Of a DNA stretch of 64,000 nucleotides, positions 19,301 to 26,774 are shown piece by piece. The notes under the pieces were generated by a model. The model worked only from the letters and a program-made list of their open reading frames with translations, made no database searches and was not told the DNA's origin. Made by a program: the position numbers and the translations under genes. The stretch's first letter is position 1. Each line of letters starts with the position of its first letter. This DNA comes from Catalinimonas niigatensis (GTDB lineage: Bacteria; Bacteroidota; Bacteroidia; Cytophagales; Cyclobacteriaceae), in the NCBI RefSeq assembly GCF_030506285.1, contig NZ_CP119422.1:4389501-4453500 (forward strand). Direction: 5' to 3'.

Positions 19301-19403
19301 CTCCGGAAATAACTTTACCGCTTACTGTGCGTGTTTGCGCCTGTACTTCAAACACAGATAGCAGCAGTAAAAGACAAATAAAAGATAGTACGCATTTTCT
19401 CAT
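16317..19403 (-). CDS. SusC/RagA-family TonB-linked outer membrane importer
   Basis: 1028 residues: Sec signal peptide (1-23, 'LLLLLSVFEVQAQ'), a carboxypeptidase-regulatory-like domain about 24-105 ('GEDNTPLPGVNVLVKG'), the plug about 115-230 ('LYVIDGIPVGGDISNISPDD', 'ISVLKGGNAAALYGSRA'), and a barrel to the C-terminus ('TTRSFGVSLNLGF'). Energised by TonB-ExbBD, it imports an oligomeric nutrient together with the SusD lid encoded 14 nt downstream. No anti-sigma receptor-type N-terminal extension is present, so control probably comes from outside this gene. The 350 nt upstream separate it from the RraA-like gene and may hold its own promoter. Confidence 0.95.
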   Translation of the reverse strand: MRKCVLSFICLLLLLSVFEVQAQTRTVSGKVISGEDNTPLPGVNVLVKGSSTGTVTDVEGNYRLSVSDDAAALVFTSIGFTREEVEIGNQQQINVTLLPDIQSLSEVVVTALGITKEKRTLTYSTQEVSSQGIEEARPINITEALSGKVAGIAITTTGAGVGAPTKVVLRGNRSLQSNGSQPLYVIDGIPVGGDISNISPDDIESISVLKGGNAAALYGSRANNGAIIVTTKSGTNAPEGVSATLGFNYQVNTPILLTKYQNEYGQGSAGTYSRTAFTSWGPRMTGQIVDHWSNDPEYLAALGGTYALTPQEDNVRDFFQNGHTMAASVGVNIKNENSNTSFNYTNTDGKGIIAQNNLNRHYLNIRNTTTLFDKLTLDAKVNYIRSNFSDVLFSGENFDNPMRYAYILPRNIRTQDLEHYQFVNEAGQTRQHFYVSRSNEAGNPYWTVNNVKRPQVNERVLGLISLKYQVTDDLSILARSGIDRSNTYEEFLRYTDTYINADFGSYSKTFSYGLEWNSDVLLSYQKDLTENISLGLNAGANLRQAKAESVGGSGANFNVENLFALSNTAQPLPNEGYAEREQQSVYAFGELGFYNAIFLSGSFRNDWSSTLPADNRSYSYPSVGLTAVISDLVTFPSAISFFKVRGSWAEVGNDTAPYRLSRQAIVSAGTISLSPTLPLADLRPETTTTWEAGFDARFLDDNLRLDFTYYKSNTFDQLFATNVPVASGVTSVFLNGADIQNQGVEVVLGVTPVTTPNFSWDLTANFAKNVSEVVEISDDIDVLIQGSGFLNEYRIEEGEAFGNQYSRGFERDEDGRVLIDAQGLPVITAGKTVPVANFQPDWLMGINNTFKYKDFSLRALVDIRQGGQVTVFTEAIMAGSGLLDYTAQGRDGSLVFGENIFEGETAVLIDEDGNPTETANNIEVGAEALWGRLGGRNTPVGEAFIRDASNIRLRELSLSYNLPESTLSSLPFRSASLSIVGRNLFFFSNKTEYFDPEAVQSVDNNAEGLNSFAPPTTRSFGVSLNLGF

Positions 19404-19753
19404 TAGATAGTAAAATTTAGTGAATCATGTGAAAGTGTGATAAGCATTGTATTCTGTTTTGGTGGTTGAATTTTGAGAATTGTAATGGTTTTAAAATTAA
19501 ATTTTGAAAATAAAAAATTTATCATTCATATACTTTGTATATATTCTGCATGAAGATATAAAAGATTAAAGTAGCATAAACAGTAATATTGAATTTTTAG
19601 AAAACTTATAAAAAGAGGCTTCAAAATTCTCAAGAAGATTATTTCTAACCGAAGCAAAATATCCTTATTGAGATAAGCAATTAAATCCTTAAAATCCGCT
19701 AAGGGCTACAACTTCTGATAAATCGCTTTATAGTACTACCGTCTGCAATTGAC
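19404..19753 (-). other. AT-rich gap upstream of the SusC-like gene
   Basis: 350 bases without a credible coding region. Strongly AT-rich around 19480-19660, as expected of a promoter region. A perfect inverted repeat ATATAC-TTT-GTATAT lies at 19528-19542, about 125 nt before the SusC-like start; it could be an operator but has no known match. No exact TAnnTTTG element was found on the minus strand. Confidence 0.5.
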
Positions 19754-20683
19754 TTACCAGGTCCTTTTGCTCATAATTTTATCCAACTGTTCCCTGCTCA
19801 TCTTTCCTTCTTTAGGATTCTGCCCTAGCCAGCTTAGAAAATCCTCTTTAATTTTCTCTGTCCACTGACTGTCTATTTCGCCGGTAGTGTACTTTTTTGA
19901 TTTAACCATCTCAAATCCGAACTTATCTTTGAGCGTCACGAATTCAGAGGTACCTACTACCTGTTCTGCCAAATGCGCCGGTACAAAAAGAACGCCCTCT
20001 TCCTGTGCGATCACTAAATCTCCCGGTAGTACCATCACATCCCCTATGCGAATCGGGGTATTTAACCCCATAAGCACCATTTCTTCTAAAAATGAAGGAT
20101 GAAAATCCCGGACAAAAGCATTAAACCCTTCAATTTCCTCTATAGCTTGCAGGTCTCTTGATGAACCATTGAAAACCACGCCATTGCCGGATTTACTATA
20201 GATAGAATTGGCCAATGTAGCTCCCATCAATGTTCCTCCGTCAATTTTTCCAAAACCATCCGCTACATAAACATCTCCCTGGCTAAGTACTTCTATGGGC
20301 CATGCATTGGTATTGCCTTTCCTTCCTTGTATTTTCGTTCCCCTATCCATGATGTTTTTCTCCACATCAGGACGGCTAGGCATAAACATGGCTGTAAGCG
20401 CACGTCCTACTACCGGTACATCATCGTGCACCAATTTCCAGTTGCCTTCAAACTGATTGGTGTAGCCTTCGTTTTTAAGTACTGTCCATGCATCATCAAT
20501 GGCTATTTTTTTTGCTCTTTCTAATAACTCATCAGGAATTTTAGGACGCCCATCCTCAAAGCGTTCACCTTTCCATTCAGAGGTCAGAAAAATGAGTTCT
20601 TCTTTAGGGATAAATTGTGCATTGACTGCCTGAAAGCACACGAAATATAATAAAAAAAATATAGGGGTCGAGAATCTCATCAT
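19754..20683 (-). CDS. Exported RraA-like (HMG/CHA aldolase - oxaloacetate decarboxylase family) protein
   Basis: 309 residues with a Sec signal peptide ('FFLLYFVCFQAVNA'). The core about 60-240 matches the RraA-like fold: 'VVGRALTAMF', 'GDVYVADGFGKIDGGTLMG' and 'GVVFNGSSRDLQAI', containing the R-D pair that binds the oxo-acid and divalent metal in 4-hydroxy-4-methyl-2-oxoglutarate aldolases. An extra C-terminal tail of about 60 residues follows. Family members cleave or decarboxylate 2-oxo acids with Mg/Mn; the pure RNase E-inhibitor role of E. coli RraA is unlikely for an exported protein. It is the last gene of the exported catabolic run, 27 nt after the propeller lipoprotein gene. Activity and substrate are inferred only. 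Confidence 0.8.
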   Translation of the reverse strand: MMRFSTPIFFLLYFVCFQAVNAQFIPKEELIFLTSEWKGERFEDGRPKIPDELLERAKKIAIDDAWTVLKNEGYTNQFEGNWKLVHDDVPVVGRALTAMFMPSRPDVEKNIMDRGTKIQGRKGNTNAWPIEVLSQGDVYVADGFGKIDGGTLMGATLANSIYSKSGNGVVFNGSSRDLQAIEEIEGFNAFVRDFHPSFLEEMVLMGLNTPIRIGDVMVLPGDLVIAQEEGVLFVPAHLAEQVVGTSEFVTLKDKFGFEMVKSKKYTTGEIDSQWTEKIKEDFLSWLGQNPKEGKMSREQLDKIMSKRTW

Positions 20684-20710
20684 GATTATTTGCTTTAAAT
20701 ATAAATTAAT

Positions 20711-22135
20711 TTAGAGGTTAATGTCAGTAGGTAATGTGATTTTCCAGATCATACCGCCGGTCTCAATGACATAGACGGTATTGGCAATGATTAAGGCATC
20801 AGTGGGATTTCTGAAGCCATCTACAATTCTGTAGCAGTGTACAATGTAATTATCCATTTCCGGTTTGTATTCCAGCTTCATATGGATCAGGTCGCCTCCT
20901 AAGGAAGAAATCGGTCGCATCAGTGGAGAGTTTTCTCCAAACGAATAGCTTAATACAAAACCGTCACCTTTGAAAGGGGATGACAATGTACTATCCTGGT
21001 CAAAGAACAAACCTAAAGGTGAGCGATGGGAAGTAAAGGTGCCTACCGGCTTACCGCTCTCATCACCATCCAGCACTTCTCCGGACTCTACATCCCGATA
21101 GAAATTGGCGTCAGGGCCATAATTCATCACCGGCGCAGTGATTGTAAGCTCCTTCGGTTTTTTAGGGAAATCAGGATCATTTTTAAAATATTTGTTTGCG
21201 TAAGCATAAGCGGCAGGATTGATAAAAGGATCTTTCTCCGGGTCCGGGTCCCAGTCAGGGTACTGCTGAGGATTGTCGGTATCGCCCATTCTCCAGGGAA
21301 ATCCATAATGATGTCCTTCTCTCAACCAGAACATATCCTCCGGATGGTCATAGTCAGAGGAATTGGATACCGCGAATAGGTGTCCTGATGGAGAAAAATC
21401 CAGGTCGTAAGCATTCCTAACGCCATCGGCAAACAAGTAGCCATTCTTCTTCAGATAATCCATATCATCTTTGAGCACTATGTCTTTTCCATCAGCCGGT
21501 AGTTTGAAAACACAGGCAGTCAGATTGGATTCTCTTAAACCGGGATACAAACCATCGTTATCCTGCACTTCCCCATGATCGGTACGGGCGCCGCTATTTA
21601 CATAAATGTAATTTTTATCAGGTCCCATCGCGATACCATTGAATTCATGACTGTATAGCGTTTTAGGTTTGCCATAAAGCTCAGTAATGGCCAGTGTATC
21701 CCATACATATGTATGCTCAGCATCAAGTTTCCCTCGTATGACAATGCCCTTAGTAGCCCTGTTATCGTTGTAAAACTTATTACCTACCAGAAATATACTA
21801 CTATCCTGAAAGTGCATACCCTGTAAAGATTCTATGCCGTGGTCTTCTACGGTATATATTTTTTCGTCGTATAAGGAATCCTGATTTCTATAAATCCTGA
21901 AAATATCTCCTCTCATGGTATTATAAAAAAAGTCTCCTGAAACCGGATCAAGGCCGAGACGTATTCCTCCTCTTTCTATTTCCATAAAAGGTGCTATGCT
22001 GATATCGGAAACCAGTGCCTTGGGCAATATTTTGTCTGTAGGCTTCTCCGAAACCGCCGTACTCATTTCATTCTGGTCACATGCAGTAGCAAAAACAAAC
22101 AAGGACATTATTATCAATGGAAGCAGTTTATTCAT
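20711..22135 (-). CDS. Glucose/sorbosone dehydrogenase-like beta-propeller lipoprotein
   Basis: 474 residues with a lipoprotein signal ('SLFVFATAC'). The body resembles the PQQ-dependent sugar dehydrogenase (GSDH) six-bladed propeller: 'FNGIAMGPDKNYIYVNSGAR', 'VRNAYDLDFSPSGHLFAVSN' and 'WLREGHHYGFPWRMGD'. Unlike the protein at 28058 it has no cytochrome c domain, so any electron acceptor would be a separate protein. Many Bacteroidota propellers of this type have no proven enzymatic role, so PQQ binding is uncertain. It lies between the first amidohydrolase (24 nt upstream) and the RraA-like gene (27 nt downstream) and is surely in the same operon. Confidence 0.75.
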   Translation of the reverse strand: MNKLLPLIIMSLFVFATACDQNEMSTAVSEKPTDKILPKALVSDISIAPFMEIERGGIRLGLDPVSGDFFYNTMRGDIFRIYRNQDSLYDEKIYTVEDHGIESLQGMHFQDSSIFLVGNKFYNDNRATKGIVIRGKLDAEHTYVWDTLAITELYGKPKTLYSHEFNGIAMGPDKNYIYVNSGARTDHGEVQDNDGLYPGLRESNLTACVFKLPADGKDIVLKDDMDYLKKNGYLFADGVRNAYDLDFSPSGHLFAVSNSSDYDHPEDMFWLREGHHYGFPWRMGDTDNPQQYPDWDPDPEKDPFINPAAYAYANKYFKNDPDFPKKPKELTITAPVMNYGPDANFYRDVESGEVLDGDESGKPVGTFTSHRSPLGLFFDQDSTLSSPFKGDGFVLSYSFGENSPLMRPISSLGGDLIHMKLEYKPEMDNYIVHCYRIVDGFRNPTDALIIANTVYVIETGGMIWKITLPTDINL

Positions 22136-22159
22136 GTATACAAACAGATAAATTCGTTT

Positions 22160-23401
22160 CTACTCCACAATCCAAGGCGGTCTGGAGATACCATTGAGGT
22201 CATAGACGACATCTCCTGCTCTAATGGTAAGCTCACACTGTAGCTTTTGAGTGCCTTCCATTCTGAAGCCCTCTGAATCTATGAAGCCAAACGCACCCTC
22301 TTGCAGACTGAAGACCGCAATGTCGGCCACGGCTCCTTCACTCAAATGTCCCAGTTCTTCTCTCTGTATCACCTGGGCAGATTTCCAGGTAGAAGCGGTG
22401 ATCACTTCCTTGAGGGGCATTTCCATATTAAGAAACTTAGACATGATGTTGAGCTGGTCTTTCATCCCGGCATTCATACTGCCGGTGTGCAAATCCGTGC
22501 TGATGGTGTTGGGCCGGAAGCCCTCTTTCATGGCAGGGATCGCCTGACGAAACAAAAAGCTGCCGCCTCCATGCCCCACATCAAAGATCACTCCTCTCTT
22601 TTGAGCTTCGTACACATAAGGTCTTACCTTGCCCCTTTCATCTACAATAGGAATCCTACCCGGCACATGGGCAAAGGTATGGGTGAAGATATCTCCCGGA
22701 CGCAGCCTCTCCATCAGCAAAGATTCCAGTGAAAGGGGAGGGATATTGCCCCCAAAGTCTATCATCACCGGGATGTCAGCCATCTCTGCTGCAATGAGGG
22801 CCTCTTCTACCGGCTTCCACTCCGGTCCTGAGTAATGGGCCACTTTCACGCCTACAATCTCCGGATGCTGCCGGGCCAGCATGCCGGTCATCCTGCCATC
22901 CATATCCTGCAGGTTCTGCTCAATAGCTCCTCCCTTCATACCCGAACCCACGATGTTGAGAAATGACAGCACCCTGGTTTTAGACTGGTCAATGGTTTGT
23001 TCTTTGAAGGTAGAGAAGTTGCGCCAGCCCGCCCCTCCCACATCTACCACTGTTGTCACCCCTACCCGGAAGGTAAAACCATCGGGAGGTAAAGCTGTAA
23101 AGCTGTTGCTCAGATAAGCATCCGGCTCAGTGCCATGAAAGTTATGGGAGTGGATGTCAATCAGGCCGGGAGTGACATACAAGCCCGTAGCATCCACCAC
23201 TTTTTCTGCCTGGTTTTCAGGGATGTTTTCTGCCACGCTGGCAATGCTGTCGCCCACAAGGGCAATGTCCATAACAGCATCAATATTGTTTTTGGGATCA
23301 ATGACATGGCCTCCTTTTAGCAGAAGGCTGTATTCTTGTGCCTGTGCCGAAAAGATCAGCAGGCAGAGCAAGAAAGAAAATATAGGTATTCTGATTTGCA
23401 T
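22160..23401 (-). CDS. Exported amidohydrolase/deacetylase-family metallohydrolase, copy 1
   Basis: 413 residues with a Sec signal peptide ('FLLCLLIFSAQAQ'). Amidohydrolase superfamily, cog3964-like (Atu3266/EF0837 group). The metal ligands expected for a binuclear site are visible: H84-x-H86 ('LIDIHSHNFHG'), carboxylated lysine K186 ('IVGVKVAHY'), H241 ('GDIFTHTF'), H277 ('FDVGHGGGSF') and D303 ('STDLHTG'). Characterised relatives hydrolyse acyl esters such as acetyl-(R)-mandelate, but their natural substrates are uncertain. Relatives are typically encoded beside a SelA-like PLP enzyme, as here (96 nt upstream). Homologous over its whole length to the copy at 25459. Confidence 0.88.
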   Translation of the reverse strand: MQIRIPIFSFLLCLLIFSAQAQEYSLLLKGGHVIDPKNNIDAVMDIALVGDSIASVAENIPENQAEKVVDATGLYVTPGLIDIHSHNFHGTEPDAYLSNSFTALPPDGFTFRVGVTTVVDVGGAGWRNFSTFKEQTIDQSKTRVLSFLNIVGSGMKGGAIEQNLQDMDGRMTGMLARQHPEIVGVKVAHYSGPEWKPVEEALIAAEMADIPVMIDFGGNIPPLSLESLLMERLRPGDIFTHTFAHVPGRIPIVDERGKVRPYVYEAQKRGVIFDVGHGGGSFLFRQAIPAMKEGFRPNTISTDLHTGSMNAGMKDQLNIMSKFLNMEMPLKEVITASTWKSAQVIQREELGHLSEGAVADIAVFSLQEGAFGFIDSEGFRMEGTQKLQCELTIRAGDVVYDLNGISRPPWIVE

Positions 23402-23497
23402 GGTGTTGTGTTTGATGATGATTAAGTGAGAAGCAGTTCCCTACCGGGACAGAAGAGCGAAAATCAATCTATTCCGGTCTTCTGGCTTCTGTAAAAC

Positions 23498-24724
23498 CTA
23501 AGTAGTGGCTTGAGCCAGGGCTTCATGCAGCCTGCTGGCTACGATTCTTTCCTGTCCGGGCCGCATCATCCAGGTGGTGATGCTGATGGAGTTCTCTCCT
23601 CCTCCGGCTACTTCTATGGAGGGGTGACCGCTGCGCAGTATGGCTTTGAGTTCATTGCCCGAGATCCTTACCTTTTTGGTGTCCCAGGATAAGTCCAAAG
23701 TAGGTACATGGTTGGCAATGGGCGGTACATGGATCTTGATTTCTACTTCCTTGACCGGCTTGACTGCTTCAGCAATGTGGGCGATCTGCTCTTCCCACAA
23801 CTTCCAGTCTTTGTCCAGGTCTCCATGGACAAAAGCATCCAATGCTGCCCACATGCCCAGCACCTCTTCTTTGTTGACTTTCATGCCTCTGCCGACGGTG
23901 TCTCCCCGGGGAGGGGCACTCAGCCGGGCGGCAGCAATCAACTCTTTTTTGCCCAGCAACAAGCCTGCACTCTGGGGTCCTCTTAAGCCTTTGCCTCCGG
24001 AGAAGCAGACCAGGTCATAGCCCATCTCATTGAACTTCCACAGGTTTTCTATGGGAGGCACATCGGCAGCACAGTCGTTCATGCAGGGGATCTTGTGCTT
24101 TTTGCCTACTTCCAGCCACTCTGCTGCGTTGATCTGTCCATCCGGTTCATAGGCATTGATGAAGAGCATCAGAGCCGTGTTTTTGTTGATGGCTTTCTCT
24201 AGCTCTGCTTTGCTTTCTACTTCTATGACTTTCACGCCGCAGTTGCGTACTGCATGGGCATAGCCGATGTTGTGGGCTTTCTGGATGATGGCTTCGGTTT
24301 TCATACCTGTGCCTTCCAGGTGAGGGATCTGGGTAACTTTTTTGGGGTCCATACCGGTGAGCACCCCTGCCATACCGAAAGTCATGGCAGAAAAAGCTCC
24401 GGAGGTGACGGTGGCGGCTTCTGATTTGGCCATTTGAGCGATGCGCTCACCTACTTTGTCCTGGAGTTCATCCAGCATCACATAGTGCTCGGAGGCATAG
24501 TTGTAGGCTGCTTTGGTTTCTTCTCTCAAGAGTGAGCCGGTCATGGCGGTATAGGTTCCGGCCGCATTGATGAAGGTGCGTACACCCAGTTCGGCAAAGT
24601 AATCCCGGTAGGGCAGCAGGGTTTTGGTACTGCTGGCCCAAGTCAGGGGAGCGCTGCTTGCCAGCAGTCCTCCTACCAGGGGCAGGGCAGATAAGCGCTT
24701 GATGAGTTCTCGTCGGTTGAGCAT
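23498..24724 (-). CDS. Tat-exported SelA-like (DgaE-type) PLP-dependent enzyme, copy 1
   Basis: 408 residues. The N-terminus has a twin-arginine signal ('NRRELIKRLSALPLVGGLL', cut after about residue 30). The rest is a fold-type I PLP enzyme of the SelA/DgaE group: 'FINAAGTYT', the PLP-anchoring D217 ('CMNDCAADVPP') and the Schiff-base lysine K245 in 'CFSGGKGLRGPQSAG'. DgaE is a D-glucosaminate-6-phosphate ammonia-lyase; other members are poorly known, and no selenocysteine machinery is expected for this subgroup. Export of a folded, PLP-loaded enzyme explains the use of Tat. Pairs with the amidohydrolase gene downstream. Predicted periplasmic elimination or racemisation of an amino acid or amino sugar acid; the substrate is not known. 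Confidence 0.85.
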   Translation of the reverse strand: MLNRRELIKRLSALPLVGGLLASSAPLTWASSTKTLLPYRDYFAELGVRTFINAAGTYTAMTGSLLREETKAAYNYASEHYVMLDELQDKVGERIAQMAKSEAATVTSGAFSAMTFGMAGVLTGMDPKKVTQIPHLEGTGMKTEAIIQKAHNIGYAHAVRNCGVKVIEVESKAELEKAINKNTALMLFINAYEPDGQINAAEWLEVGKKHKIPCMNDCAADVPPIENLWKFNEMGYDLVCFSGGKGLRGPQSAGLLLGKKELIAAARLSAPPRGDTVGRGMKVNKEEVLGMWAALDAFVHGDLDKDWKLWEEQIAHIAEAVKPVKEVEIKIHVPPIANHVPTLDLSWDTKKVRISGNELKAILRSGHPSIEVAGGGENSISITTWMMRPGQERIVASRLHEALAQATT

Positions 24725-24783
24725 GGAGTTAGGGGTTCAGGTTCTGTAAGTTAAGAGCAAGTTCAGGGTGTTGGGGATAAAGC

Positions 24784-24899
24784 TTAGGAGTCGGGGATTG
24801 ACCATAATCTGGAGGCGGCTGCTTGAGCATCTTGAGCAGCTGCAAAGATTAACATGCTCAAACAAATCCCAGGATTAAAGCCCATTCCCCCACTCCTAA
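24784..24899. repeat. Nested hairpin in the gap between the RidA and SelA-like genes
   Basis: Outer arms of 14 nt (24784-24797 and 24886-24899, 13 of 14 paired) enclose an inner hairpin GCTGCTTGAG-CAT-CTTGAGCAGC (24819-24841 region) with two wobble pairs. The whole lies in a 190-nt gap with no reading frame. It could be a small mobile palindromic element, an mRNA processing site or an attenuator that adjusts expression of the distal genes. Confidence 0.5.
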
Positions 24900-24914
24900 T
24901 ACCTATCATTTTAT

Positions 24915-25388
24915 TTATACAGCAGCAATACAATCAATCTCTACCAGAGAATCGCCGGGTACACCGCCATAAGTAGCGACTGTAGTTCTTACCGGAGGAT
25001 TATTGCCAAAGCGACCACGATAGACTTCGTTCATGGCAGTATAGTCATTAAGGTCGGCCAGATATACATTTACTTTGACTACTTTATCCATAGAAGAACC
25101 TGCTTTTTTGAGTTCTTTCTCTAACTCGTTGAGTACGTGGTCGGTATGGGCTTTGATATCCCCTTCAAAGTGAGCGCCCTTGCCTGCAACAAATACAAAT
25201 CCGCCCTGTTTGACTGACCCTGAAAATAAAGGCACTTCCTGACCGGGCTCAGTATAAGGGCTGAATGTTTCTTTTTCTGAAGAGGTAAGCTCTGCTGTTT
25301 TGGCATGAGCGGTGGCTACGCCTATGCCTGCTACACCGGCCACTGAGGCCATCAGTTTCTTGATAAGTGATCTCCGTTGGGTTTTCAT
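24915..25388 (-). CDS. Tat-exported RidA (YjgF/YER057c/UK114) family protein
   Basis: 157 residues. A twin-arginine signal 'QRRSLIKKLMASVAGVAG' ends in 'ATAHA' near residue 29. The RidA core follows: 'GGFVFVAGKGAHFEGDIKAH', 'VVKVNVYLADLNDYTAMNEV', R134 in 'PPVRTTVATY' (equivalent to E. coli Arg105, which binds the substrate carboxylate) and E150 in 'LVEIDCIAAV' (Glu120). The residue at the Cys107 position is threonine. RidA enzymes hydrolyse reactive enamines/imines such as 2-aminoacrylate made by PLP enzymes. Nearly all known members are cytoplasmic; an exported one between two exported PLP enzymes suggests it clears their products in the periplasm. Confidence 0.88.
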   Translation of the reverse strand: MKTQRRSLIKKLMASVAGVAGIGVATAHAKTAELTSSEKETFSPYTEPGQEVPLFSGSVKQGGFVFVAGKGAHFEGDIKAHTDHVLNELEKELKKAGSSMDKVVKVNVYLADLNDYTAMNEVYRGRFGNNPPVRTTVATYGGVPGDSLVEIDCIAAV

Positions 25389-25458
25389 ACTGTGTTTGTT
25401 TTTTATAAATTAATTTATGATTAAAAGCCTAGCTTGTTTTGAATACCATTGCGCCTGT

Positions 25459-26700
25459 TCATCTAATTACTACAGGGTTGGCAATGCCATTCAGGTCGTA
25501 AACAATTTTACCTCCTTTGATGGTCATTTCACATTCTAGCTTCTCCTTCCCTTCTGTTTTGTAGCCAGTATAGTCAAAAAAGCCGAAATCTCCTTTACGT
25601 AGATTAAGTATGGCCACATCGGCGATAGCTCCTGGGCTTAAATGACCTAACTCTTCTCTTTGAATTACTTGTGCAGGCTTCCAGGTACTGGCTTCTACCA
25701 CTGGCTGAAGCTCCATGCCCATTACCAGAAATTTAGACATTACACTCAGCATATCTTTCATGGCATTGTTCATACTCCCGATGTGGATGTCCGTGCTGAT
25801 GGTATTAGGATAAAACTTGCTCTTTATCGCCGGAATGGCCTGTGAGTAAGCAAAGCTGATCCCCCCGTAACCTACATCGAAAATAATCCCTTTTTTCTGA
25901 GCCTCCCATACAAAGGGCTTTACTTTTTTGGTTTGCCTGTCTACAATAGACTCACGGGTACCCAACTCACCAAAAGCATGGGTAAAGATATCGCCGGGGC
26001 GCAGATGTTGCATAAAGAGCTCTTCAATAGAAAGGGGAGGGTCACTACCACCGAAGTCAATCATCACAGGAAGCCCTCCGGCAAGATTGCCGGCTTCTAC
26101 CGCCCGATCTACAGGTGTCCACTCGGGACCCTCAAAGTGGGCTACTTTAAAACCTACAATATAATCACTGTATTGTTTGGCGACTGAGGCAGCCATTTTA
26201 GCATCCATGTCACTTACATTCTGCTCATGCACTCCACCCCGCATACCCTCACCTACAATGTTGAGAAAGGCCAGCACTCTGGTGCGTGAATGATCTATCG
26301 TCTGCTTTTTGAAAGTAGGAAAGGTTTTCCATCCTGCTCCACCGGCATCCACCGTAGTAGTGACTCCTGTGCGAAAGGTAAACCCATCCGGTGCGATGGC
26401 ACTGAAACCATTGCTGTAAGCGTGTTCAGGTTCAGTACCATAGAAATTATGCGAATGCAGGTCAATCAGTCCGGGCATCACATATAGCCCTTTGGCGTTC
26501 ACCACCTGTCTGGCACCTTTGGCATCAATCTTTTTGGCAATCAGGGCAATGGTGTCTCCGCTGATGGCTACATCCATCACTTCATCAATGCTGTTTTTGG
26601 GATCAATGAGATGGCCGTCTTTGATGACAATGTCATAATTCTGTGCCAGCAGGCTAAAAGAATACAGGAGACAAAAAAGTAAGAGAAACAGCTTTTGCAT
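25459..26700 (-). CDS. Exported amidohydrolase/deacetylase-family metallohydrolase, copy 2
   Basis: Start placed at ATG 26700, giving 413 residues and a good Sec signal ('MQKLFLLLFCLLYSFSLLAQ'); an ATG 30 nt upstream would only lengthen the n-region. Strongly similar to copy 1 along its whole length. Metal-site residues: H82-x-H84 ('LIDLHSHNFYG'), K185 ('IVGFKVAHF'), H241 ('GDIFTHAF') and D304 ('STDIHIG'). The histidine found in copy 1 at H277 is replaced by tyrosine (Y278, 'FDVGYGGISF'), so the binuclear centre may be altered or mononuclear. It pairs with the second SelA-like gene 74 nt upstream, and the RidA gene follows 70 nt downstream. Confidence 0.86.
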   Translation of the reverse strand: MQKLFLLLFCLLYSFSLLAQNYDIVIKDGHLIDPKNSIDEVMDVAISGDTIALIAKKIDAKGARQVVNAKGLYVMPGLIDLHSHNFYGTEPEHAYSNGFSAIAPDGFTFRTGVTTTVDAGGAGWKTFPTFKKQTIDHSRTRVLAFLNIVGEGMRGGVHEQNVSDMDAKMAASVAKQYSDYIVGFKVAHFEGPEWTPVDRAVEAGNLAGGLPVMIDFGGSDPPLSIEELFMQHLRPGDIFTHAFGELGTRESIVDRQTKKVKPFVWEAQKKGIIFDVGYGGISFAYSQAIPAIKSKFYPNTISTDIHIGSMNNAMKDMLSVMSKFLVMGMELQPVVEASTWKPAQVIQREELGHLSPGAIADVAILNLRKGDFGFFDYTGYKTEGKEKLECEMTIKGGKIVYDLNGIANPVVIR

Positions 26701-26774
26701 AGGATATAGGTTTAGGTTTTTGATGTACAAATAAATTTAATAGGATATCTGACTTAATTTTGCTTTACAAAGGA

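Noticed and set aside
19528-19542. Perfect ATATAC-TTT-GTATAT dyad upstream of the SusC-like gene
   Set aside because: Short and composed only of AT-rich steps in an AT-rich region, so chance is likely; mentioned in the gap entry but not claimed as an operator.
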